The notes beneath the pieces are model-generated. The model was not told the DNA's origin. It made no database searches and was given only the letters and a program-made list of their open reading frames with translations. From the NCBI GenBank assembly GCA_030533445.1, contig JARPUW010000052.1:1-64000 (forward strand): a stretch of DNA of 64,000 nt, read 5' to 3'. The stretch is from Cyprinodon diabolis. Lineage: Eukaryota > Chordata > Actinopteri > Cyprinodontiformes > Cyprinodontidae. Shown here in pieces: positions 1 to 6,520 of the stretch. A program made the translations under genes and the position numbers. Position 1 is the stretch's first letter. Each line of letters begins with the position of its first letter.

Positions 1-232
1 CCGAACAAACGACTGCTGAGTAAAAACCGTAAAAGGTATCTGAAAAATTCTTTTTATCTAAGCGACAGCTATATCTTGTCTTCGATTGGAGTAACTTTCA
101 TGGCTGTAGGTCATCTACAACCTGAATGGGAAGAGAAAGAAAAAGAAAAAACGTTTCATCACACCTAAGCTTCTAATTGAGCTAGCTGCAGCAGGTCACT
201 GTCACTCAGCTTTCAGGTGCTTAAAATGTCCT
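1..232 (+). repeat. Subrepeat S3 (reference copy, about 232 bp)
   Basis: This begins with the 20-base core and runs to the next core at 233. It is paralogous to S2 (2946-3168): both contain GTAAC-TTCATG-CTGTAGGTC and an acaaccc-like stretch in the same order, and both read ACCGTAAAAG after the core. It includes a purine-rich run (GAAGAGAAAGAAAAAGAAAA near 130-149). There is no open frame: the frame through the core stops at TAA directly after the shared CCG codon. Confidence 0.85.
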
Positions 233-387
233 CCGAACAAACGACTGCTGAGCAAAAACCGTATGAGTTATTCAAAAAATTTTTTCACCGTGAGCGTCAG
301 TCATCCTTCGACTCCAACTATGCCAACTTTGGTGTATGTGTGTCATTCAGAAAAATATTTATGACGAGTTTAAAACACATAGTCTGA
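226..387 (+). other. Short ATG frame in subrepeat A, 53 codons; probably not a gene
   Basis: An ATG with A at -3 (AAAATGT) opens a 53-codon frame through the core, with KPYELFKKFF near residues 11-20 and FGVCVSFRKIF near 35-45. It ends at TGA (385-387). In units 4, 6, 10, 12, 13, 14 and 18 this TGA is GGA, so the frame runs to 75 codons (for example 9915-10142). In unit 16 it stops at about codon 48. The paralogous frame in B is open over the same stretch but has no in-frame ATG. All codon differences between A and B in the shared 45 codons are amino-acid changing. I recognise no domain. It could be an exon of an unknown gene, but the variable end and lack of silent changes favour chance. Confidence 0.15.
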
Positions 388-675
388 TTCGTTTTTCTCC
401 CCTCTTCTGCTCCAAAACCAATGAAAAACAGCTCTGATTTTCATCGACTTTAGGTCGGTCTGGAGGGTTTTTAAGGAAAAGTATTAATCCTACCGTAATT
501 CCGAAGATATTGTGTGGGTCCAGAGATTTCAGTCTACAAACTGACCAAAAATGGTGACTCTAGCTATAAATATGTGGCCGTGAGGGCGAGTTTAAAATGT
601 TTTTTTGTGTTTAAAAAACGCCTGCCTCACACTCTAGCTTTTCAGTTGCTCCACTCTAGCAGGCTGGATTTTGCT
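233..675 (+). repeat. Subrepeat A (reference copy, about 440 bp)
   Basis: This starts at the second core and runs to ACTCTAGCAGGCTGG. It is the longer, TATA-containing partner of subrepeat B (2476-2906). The two align from the core through GTGGCCGTGAGGGCGAG to CTCTAGCAGGCTG with many substitutions but few indels. A therefore arose by internal duplication before the unit itself was amplified. It contains the short ATG frame at 226-387 and the TATA box at 565-572. Confidence 0.85.
565..572 (+). promoter_or_regulatory. TATA box candidate in subrepeat A, present in all 20 units
   Basis: TATAAATA fits the TBP consensus TATAWAWR exactly. The same eight bases occur at 565, 3733, 7085, 10254, 13557, 16725, 19966, 23177, 26349, 29655, 32809, 36048, 39216, 42453, 45694, 49000, 52167, 55453, 58622 and 61844. 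At the equivalent place in subrepeat B the sequence is TCCAAATA (2807-2814), so the box distinguishes A from B. If used, a start would lie about 30 bases downstream, near 595-600, on the + strand. No initiator or other proximal element is clear. TATA matches also arise by chance in AT-rich DNA. Confidence 0.35.
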
Positions 676-822
676 AAAACTTTGTGGCGCTTGAGGTCTG
701 ATTATACAAAAACCGTAGCAGTTATCAACATACCGTCTTCAGTTTTAAATAGACGAAGGATTTATCTACAAACTGAGCTTCAAACTGTTTTTCTAGGTGA
801 ATGTATGCCGACACAGTGAAGT
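676..822 (+). repeat. AT-rich tail after subrepeat A; no gene seen
   Basis: This runs from the end of the A/B homology to GCCGACACAG. It contains two more ACCGT motifs (709 and 731) and CTACAAACTGA, a string also found in A and B. It may therefore be a decayed further member of the S/A/B family. A GTG-started open frame of 101 codons covers 514-819, but it has no ATG start and is frameshifted in unit 3. Confidence 0.6.
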
Positions 823-1050
823 GCTGTTTTTTATGCTTTTTTTTTCCTCTCCCCATTCATTTCCTATGGGATTTTTTTGCGACGTTTTCGCTAATAATTC
901 GCAAACCTTCGGACTAATGAGAAAGTTTTATACAAGCACACATCACCCCATTGGTCCCGACGCGTGTGCCAACTTTGGGCCCGATCCGCCAAACCGTGCG
1001 GGACTAGTTACGCGCCGAAGTTTTGGGTATACGGGAGAATTATAATAACT
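823..1050 (+). repeat. Segment resembling a dispersed repeat, ending in short ATA run
   Basis: This holds CATTCATTTCCTATGGG, TTTTGCGACGTTTTCGCTAATAATTCGC, a CpG-rich stretch (CCCGATCCGCCAAACCGTGCGGG) and then GAGAATTATAATAA. The order of these elements before an ATA microsatellite resembles dispersed repeats I recall from fish genomes; that is memory, not a search result. The ATA run is where the 66-bp minisatellite sits in 11 other units. No coding gene is visible. Confidence 0.5.
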
Positions 1051-1052
1051 AG

Positions 1053-1072
1053 AAAATTTCTAAAGAAATTTT
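1053..1072. repeat. Perfect 9-bp inverted repeat right of the minisatellite site
   Basis: AAAATTTCT (1053-1061) and AGAAATTTT (1064-1072) are exact reverse complements separated by two A bases. The pair lies directly right of the ATA/minisatellite site and is followed by a run of G. It appears unchanged in the units I read. It can form a cruciform or RNA stem of nine pairs. Confidence 0.85.
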
Positions 1073-1319
1073 GAGGGGGGCCACCTACTGCCCGTCTGGG
1101 GAACCGGGCCAATACGGCCCTGGCAAGTGACGTCGGGGCTCCCCAGACCAACTGCTTACGCCTTTGAGGGCTGCTGAGGGAAGGAAAGAGGGCAAGTTCA
1201 TGGGCAAAGAGAGCTGTGTGCCACTTGTGCTGAAATCTGGGAAATAGACGTGCACAGCGTATGATGCACAAGGGTAATATGGGTTGTCCATATTGAAACA
1301 CAGTGGGTAAAGCCCAGTT
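1073..1319. repeat. G-rich segment with nested stem; no gene seen
   Basis: GTCTGGGGA (1094-1102) and TCCCCAGAC (1140-1148) are perfect 9-bp inverted arms. Between them lies a smaller hairpin, GGGCC (1106-1110) with GGCCC (1116-1120). A CRE-like TGACGTCG lies in the loop (1129-1136); units 7 and 19 read TGATGTCG. Further right are GTGCA/TGCAC (1249-1268 region) and TATGG/CCATA small stems. Units 5 and 13 break both nested stems without compensating changes. The one ATG open frame here, on the minus strand, has 68 codons (1291-1085) and resembles nothing I know. Confidence 0.7.
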
Positions 1320-1557
1320 GGCGGGCTTCGCCCGCCTGCTAGGAGCCATCTCAGTGAAGAAAAAAATCACCAATGGCGGGCTCTGCCCGCCTTCTAAGAG
1401 CCATTGCAGTGATGAAATCACCAATGGCGGGCTCCGCCCGCCTGCTAAGAGCCATTGCAGTGATGTAATCACCTTTGGCGGGCTCCGCCCGCCTGTTACC
1501 ATTGGCGGGCTCCGCCCGCCTTCTAAGAGCCATTGCAGTGATGAAATCACCAATGGC
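1320..1557. repeat. GC-rich hairpin minisatellite, unit 1 (five hairpins)
   Basis: The period is 51 bp with one 27-bp short copy. Each 51-bp repeat holds two hairpins: GGCGGGC-TCC-GCCCGCC (7-bp stem, 3-base loop) and GCCATTG..GTGAT-GAA-ATCAC-CAATGGC (12 pairs with a 2-base bulge). Loops in order are TTC, TCT, TCC, TCC, TCC. Repeat length, short copy and ATA slippage are all multiples of three, so a minus-strand frame stays open through it without implying a protein. Confidence 0.9.
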
Positions 1558-1597
1558 AATGAGCAATATGCCAGAATGTATGAGTGTGTATAAGGAA

Positions 1598-1895
1598 GAG
1601 GCTTTTATTCTGTAGAGTCCTTGTAGTCTTATTTTGAAAGTCTATCATGAATGTGCATCAAAAGATGGGTCACGCCCAGCAGTGATATAGAATCCATTTC
1701 CAAATGTTAAATCACTGGTTTTCCATGTTATTAGGTGAATAGTTGCTGTATTACAGAGTAAATGGGAGACTTTTATTGTGAAATTTGCTCTGGGTGTGTT
1801 TTGAAAAGGTCACTAGAGTCTAATAAAAACAACCTGGAAGAGTTTGGGTCATAATGTTGAGCCATTTGCATCAATTAATGCATTAGTATAATCTA
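1598..1895 (+). repeat. Subrepeat R1 (about 298 bp)
   Basis: This starts at GAGGCTTTTATTCTGTAGAGTCC and ends at ATAATCTA, just before R2. It contains an internal echo (GGGAGACTTTTATTGTGAAATTTGC near 1766) and an AATAAA at 1822-1827. In most units R1 reads GTAGAGTCCTTGTAGTC. Unit 7 reads GAGTCCCTGGAGTC, matching R2 and R3 and probably older. I see no gene here. Confidence 0.85.
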
Positions 1896-2186
1896 GAGGC
1901 TTTTATTTTGTAGGGTCCCTGGAGTCTTATTTTGAAAGTCCAACAGAGTTGTGTTTATAGAAAATGTTCAGACCCGTCAATGATAGTTGATTACTTTCCA
2001 ATCGTTAAATCACTCTTTTTCCATGTTATTAGGGCAGTAGATGAAGCGGAAATGGGAGGCTTTTATTTTGAAATTTGCTACAGGGTGTGTTTTAAACAGT
2101 CTCCTAGAGTCTATTCTCTAAAACGGGGTTGAGTTTGGGTCATAATGTTGAGCCATATAGGGCAATAAATATATGTAAAAAATATA
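1896..2186 (+). repeat. Subrepeat R2 (about 291 bp)
   Basis: This starts at GAGGCTTTTATTTTGTAGGG and aligns with R1 along its length, including AATCACT, TTTCCATGTTATTAGG, GGGAGGCTTTTATTTTGAAATTTGC and GAGTTTGGGTCATAATGTTGAGCCAT. It has an AATAAA at 2164-2169. GGTCCCTGG is GGTCGCTGG in units 5, 7, 8, 13 and 18. It is AT-rich and non-coding as far as I can see. Confidence 0.85.
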
Positions 2187-2365
2187 GAGGCTTTTATTTT
2201 GTAGGGTCCCTGGAGTCTTATTTTGAAAGTCTATCAGTGCTGAGTGGCAAGGGAAGTGTCATGGACAGCAGTCATATAGTATCCATTTCCCAATGTTAAA
2301 TCAGTCCTTTCACCCTCCATTAGATTAATATGTGCTGTTTAAAACAGCAGAGGTAAAATCTGTTT
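2187..2365 (+). repeat. Subrepeat R3 (truncated, about 180 bp)
   Basis: This is the third copy of the GAGGCTTTTATTTTGTAGGG start. It follows R1/R2 through CCATTTCCCAATGTTAAATCA and then diverges into AATATGTGCTG before subrepeat B. Its end holds an imperfect palindrome: TGCTGTTT (2333-2340) and AAACAGCA (2342-2349) around a single A. Confidence 0.8.
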
Positions 2366-2475
2366 GAAGCTTGGTAACCTTGACAACGCTTAACGAGCCT
2401 CTCACTGACACAGACAACAGCTGCACTCACTATTGGTTTCTTCTTCCCAGGCTTTTTTGTATGGGAAGAACGGCA
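2366..2475 (+). other. Leader before subrepeat B with acceptor-like tract
   Basis: GGTTTCTTCTTCCCAG (about 2435-2450) has a pyrimidine tract and CAG that look like a splice acceptor. CAGAGGTAAAA near 2346 looks like a donor. Similar CAG ends precede the core in A (TTTCAG, 211-216) and S2 (CTTCCAG). These are weak signals with no supporting coding exon, so I do not call an intron. Confidence 0.25.
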
Positions 2476-2906
2476 CCGAACAAACGACTACTGATCAAAA
2501 ACCGTATGAGTTATTCAAAAAACATTTTCACCATGAGCATCAGCAATCCTTCAACTCCAACTATACCAACTTTGGTGTATGTGTGTCATTCAGAAAAATA
2601 TTTATGACGAGTTGAAAACACATAGTCTGATTCGTTTCTCTCCCATCTTCAGCTCAAAAAGAATAGAGAAAGGCTGAAACTCTCATCGACTTTAGGTTGG
2701 TCTGGACGGTTTTTAAGGAAAAGTATTAATCCTACCGTAATTCCGAAGACATTGTGTGAGTCCAGAGGTTTCAGTCTACAAACTGACCAAAAATGGTGAC
2801 TGTAGCTCCAAATATGTGGCCGTGAGGGCGAGAATAAGATGTTTGATCTTAAAAGAATGGCCGCCTCACACTAAGATTTCAGCAGCTGCACTCTAGCAGG
2901 CTGCTG
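2476..2906 (+). repeat. Subrepeat B (reference copy, about 430 bp), paralogue of A
   Basis: The core here reads CCGAACAAACGACTACTGAT, two changes from the other three cores in the unit. It follows A to CTCTAGCAGGCTG, but with TCCAAATA in place of the TATA box. The frame through the core is open to TGA at about 2611 but has no in-frame ATG. Subfamily markers in B (AATGGAG, CATCCAC, GGCAAAG) are found in units 3, 5, 9, 11, 12, 13, 17 and 20. Confidence 0.85.
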
Positions 2907-3168
2907 CAGAAGCTAACTGTCAGCTAGCTTCCAGGTGCTTACCCTCCGAACAAACGACTGCTGAGCAAAAACCGTAAAAGATATCTGAAAAATTCTTTCA
3001 GTGAAAGCAACATCTATCCTTTGTCTCAGACTGGGGTAACCTTCATGTCTGTAGGTCTTTCACAACCCAAAACGAAGCACAAACAAAATGGTTGGCCCAC
3101 CTGCTCCTCCCTTTGTTTGAACTGCAGGACCTCACTCTCACTCACCTTTTAGCTGCTAAAGCACCCCT
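2907..3168 (+). repeat. Subrepeat S2 (reference copy)
   Basis: The core is at 2946 and the next core follows 223 bp later, at 3169. It aligns with S3 through ACCGTAAAAGATATCTGAAAAATTC and GTAACCTTCATG-CTGTAGGTC. Units 6, 8, 10 and 18 carry CTTTCTTTTAACTGC here instead of CTTTGTTTGAACTGC. The frame through the core ends at once (CCG TAA). No gene is seen. Confidence 0.85.
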
Positions 3169-4210
3169 CCGAACAAACGACTGCTGAGTAAAAACCGTAA
3201 AAGGTATCTGAAAAATTATTTTTATCTAAGCGACAGCTATATCTTGTCTTCAATTGGAGTAACTTTCATGGCTGTAGGTCATCTACAACCTGAATGGGAA
3301 GAGAAAGAAAAAGAAAAAACGTTTTGTCACACCTGATCTTCTAATTGAGCTAGCTGCAGCAGGACACTCTCCCCCAGCTTTCAGCTGCTTAAAATGTCCT
3401 CCGAACAAACGACTGCTGAGCAAAAACCGTATGAGTTATTCAAAATATTTTTTCACCGTGAGCGTCAGCCATCCTTCGACTCCAACTATGCCAACTTTGG
3501 TGTATGTGTGTCATTCAGAAAAATATTTATGACGAGTTTAAAACACATAGTCTGATTCGTTTTTCTCCCCTCTTCTGCTCCAAAACCAATGAAAAACGGC
3601 TCTGATTTTCATCGACTTTAGGTCAGTCTGGAGGGTTTTTAAGGAAAAGTATTAATCCTACCGTAATTCCGAAGATATTGTGTGGGTCCAGAGATTTCAG
3701 TCTACAAACTGACCAAAAATGGTGACTCTAGCTATAAATATGTGGCCGTGAGGGCGAGTTTAAAATGTTTTTTTGTGTTTAAAAAACGCCTGCCTCACAC
3801 TCTAGCTTTTCAGTTGCTCCACTCTAGCAGGCTGGATTTTGCTAAAACTTTGTGGCGCTTGAGGTCTGATTATACAAAAACCGTAGCAGTTATCAACATA
3901 CCGTCTTCAGTTTTAAATAGACGAAGGATTTATCTACAAACTGAGCTTCAAACTGTTTTTCTAGGTGAATGTATGCCGACACAGTGAAGTGCTGTTTTTT
4001 ATGCTTTTTTTTTCCTCTCCCCATTCATTTCCTATGGGATTTTTTTGCGACGTTTTCGCTAATAATTCGCAAACCTTCGGACTAATGAGAAAGTTTTATA
4101 CAAGCACACATCACCCCATTGGTCCCGACGCGTGTGCCAACTTTGGGCCCGATCCGCCAAACCGTGCGGGACTAGTTACGTGCCGAAGTTTTGGGTATAC
4201 GGGAGAATTA

Positions 4211-4424
4211 TAATAATAATAATAATACGCGGAATAAATATGTGCAATAGTAGTAGGTGGGCCATGCCTTCGGCATGTGGCCCCCCAATAATAATAATAC
4301 GCGGAATAAATATGTGCAATAGTAGTAGGTGGGCCATGCCTTCGGCATGTGGCCCCCCAATAATACGCGGAATAAATATGTGCAATAGTAGTAGGTGGGC
4401 CATGCCTTCGGCATGTGGCCCCCC
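4211..4424. repeat. 66-bp hairpin minisatellite, 3 copies (unit 2)
   Basis: Each copy reads AATAATACGCGG, AATAAATATGTGC, AATAGTAGTAGG, then a hairpin in which CATGCC and GGCATG pair around TTC inside GGGC/GCCC. It ends in a run of six C. Between copies the ATA run varies in length. The right junction is CCCCCCAACTAG. Each copy adds an AATAAA hexamer. Confidence 0.95.
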
Positions 4425-4697
4425 AACTAGAAAATTTCTAAAGAAATTTTGAGGGGGGCCACCTACTGCCCGTCTGGGGAACCGGGCCAATACGGCCCTG
4501 GCAAGTGACGTCGGGGCTCCCCAGACCAACTGCTTACGCCTTTGAGGGCTGCTGAGGGAAGGAAAGAGGGCAAGTTCATGGGTAAAGAGAGCTGTGTGCC
4601 ACTTGTGCTGAAATCTGGGAAATAGACGTGCACAGCGTATGATGCACAAGGGTAATATGGGTTGTCCATATTGAAACACAGTGGGTAAAGCCCAGTT

Positions 4698-4908
4698 GGC
4701 GGGCTTCGCCCGCCTGCGAGGAGCCATCTCAGTGAAGAAAAAAATCACCAATGGCGGGCTCTGCCCGCCTTCTAAGAGCCATTGCAGTGATGAAATCACC
4801 AATGGCGGGCTCCGCCCGCCTGCTAAGAGCCATTGCAGTGATGTAATCACCTTTGGCGGGCTCCGCCCGCCTTCTAAGAGCCATTGCAGTGATGAAATCA
4901 CCAATGGC
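4698..4908. repeat. GC-rich hairpin minisatellite (unit 2), four hairpins
   Basis: This has the same 51-bp double-hairpin repeat as unit 1, but the 27-bp short copy (TGTTACCATT plus one hairpin) is missing. Confidence 0.9.
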
Positions 4909-6520
4909 AATGAGCAATATGCCAGAATGTATGAGTGTGTATAAGGAAGAGGCTTTTATTCTGTAGAGTCCTTGTAGTCTTATTTTGAAAGTCTATCATG
5001 AATGTGCATCAAAAGATGGGTCACGCCCAGCAGTGATATAGAATCCATTTCCAAATGTTAAATCACTGGTTTTCCATGTTATTAGGTGAATAGTTGCTGT
5101 ATTACAGAGTAAATGGGAGACTTTTATTGTGAAATTTGCTCTGGGGTGTGTTTTGAAAAGGTCACTAGAGTCTAATAAAAACAACCTGGAAGAGTTTGGG
5201 TCATAATGTTGAGCCATTTGCATCAATTAATGCATTACTATAATCTAGAGGCTTTTATTTTGTAGGGTCCCTGGAGTCTTATTTTGAAAGTCCAACAGAG
5301 TTGTGTTTATAGAAAATGTTCAGACCCGTCAATGATAGTTGATTACTTTCCAATCGTTAAATCACTCTTTTTCCATGTTATTAGGGCAGTAGATGAAGCG
5401 GAAATGGGAGGCTTTTATTTTGAAATTTGCTATAGGGTGTGTTTTAAACAGTCTCCTAGAGTCTATTCTCTAAAACGGGGTTGAGTTTGGGTCATAATGT
5501 TGAGCCATATAGGGCAATAAATATATGTAAAAAATATAGAGGCTTTTATTTTGTAGGGTCCCTGGAGTCTTATTTTGAAAGTCTATCAGTGCTGAGTGGC
5601 AAGGGAAGTGTCATGGACAGCAGTCATATAGTATCCATTTCCCAATGTTAAATCAGTCCTTTCACCCTCCATTAGATTAATATGTGCTGTTTAAAACAGC
5701 AGAGGTAAAATCTGTTTGAAGCTTGGTAACCTTGACAACGCTTAACGAGCCTCTCACTGACACAGACAACAGCTGCACTCACTATTGGTTTCTTCTTCCC
5801 AGGCTTTTTTGTATGGGAAGAACGGCACCGAACAAACGACTACTGATCAAAAACCGTATGAGTTATTCAAAAAACATTTTCACCATGAGCATCAGCAATC
5901 CTTCGACTCCAACTATACCAACTTTGGTGTATGTGTGTCATTCAGAAAAATATTTATGACGAGTTGAAAACACATAGTCTGATTCGTTTCTCTCCCATCT
6001 TCAGCTCAAAAAGAATAGAGAAAGGCTGAAACTCTCATCGACTTTAGGTTGGTCTGGAGGGTTTTTAAGGAAAAGTATTAATCCTACCGTAATTCCGAAG
6101 ACATTGTGTGAGTCCAGAGGTTTCAGTCTACAAACTGACCAAAAATGGTGACTGTAGCTCCAAATATGTGGCCGTGAGGGCGAGAATAAGATGTTTGATC
6201 TTAAAAAAATGGCCGCCTCACACTAAGATTTCAGCAGCTGCACTCTAGCAGGCTGCTGCAGAAGCTAACTGTCAGCTAGCTTCCAGGTGCTTACCCTCCG
6301 AACAAACGACTGCTGAGCAAAAACCGTAAAAGATATCTGAAAAATTCTTTCAGTGAAAGCAACATCTATCCTTTGTCTCAGACTGGGGTAACCTTCATGT
6401 CTGTAGGTCTTTCACAACCCAAAACGAAGCACAAACAAAATGGTTGGCCCACCTGCTCCTCCCTTTGTTTGAACTGCAGGACCTCACTCTCACTCACCTT
6501 TTAGCTGCTAAAGCACCCCT

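Larger units (their letters stand above)
1..3168 (+). repeat. Macrosatellite unit 1 (3168 bp), reference unit
   Basis: This is the base-length form, with no 66-bp hairpin minisatellite and a full set of five GC hairpins. It shares rare variants with unit 4: CTACAGGG near 2080, GGACGGTTTTT near 2705, and AAAAGAATGG near 2857. Private changes include AACAGCTCTG near 427 and TTCAACTCC in subrepeat B near 2550, where nearly all other units read TTCGACTCC. It carries no unit-specific gene. Confidence 0.95.
3169..6520 (+). repeat. Macrosatellite unit 2 (3352 bp), longest unit
   Basis: This unit has three copies of the 66-bp hairpin minisatellite, the most in the window. It lacks the 27-bp short GC hairpin near 4868 that most units carry. 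Its first 1 kb matches unit 5 at rare variants (AATTATTTTTATC, TTTTGTCACACCTGATC, TTACGTGCC). The start of unit 2 thus pairs with unit 5 just as unit 1 pairs with unit 4. Confidence 0.95.

Noticed and set aside
1..20. CENP-B box in the 20-base core
   Set aside because: The reverse complement (CTCAGCAGTCGTTTGTTCGG) looks loosely similar, but it fails the essential TTCG....A..CGGG pattern at several positions.
514..819. 101-codon open frame, repeated in nearly every unit
   Set aside because: It begins at GTG with no ATG, overlaps the TATA box and non-coding-looking DNA, and is shifted by one extra A in unit 3. Its conservation is explained by homogenisation of the whole array.
820..900. miR-430-like cluster, because of AAGTGCT in a tandem array
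   Set aside because: AAGTGCT occurs once per unit, but no pairing arm forms a precursor hairpin around it, and the neighbouring bases do not match the miR-430 family as I know it.
797..1045. 82-codon frame over the CATTCATTTCCTATGGG segment
   Set aside because: It starts at GTG, its predicted product is low-likelihood, and it extends only because the ATA run and minisatellite are in phase. It resembles translated dispersed repeat rather than a gene.
1085..1291. 68-codon minus-strand frame with a true ATG
   Set aside because: It is short, no motif is recognised, and it is lost in units 5, 7 and 13 by ordinary substitutions. Chance opening in a G-rich segment is more likely.
1320..1557. CRISPR array
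   Set aside because: The regular 51-bp repeats have no unique spacers; the whole period repeats, including the part between hairpins. The setting is eukaryotic.
1598..2365. LTR retrotransposon from the repeated GAGGCTTTTATTTTG starts
   Set aside because: R1-R3 are directly adjacent with no internal coding region, primer binding site or polypurine tract between them, and no TG...CA ends or target duplication are evident.
2435..2453. Spliced gene using the acceptor-like CAG before B
   Set aside because: Donor and acceptor matches are weak, no pair joins ATG-started coding segments, and B has no in-frame start.
1..3168. Tandem snRNA, 5S rRNA or tRNA gene array
   Set aside because: I looked for U1, U2, U4, U5, U6, 5S and tRNA A/B-box sequences in the unit and saw none.
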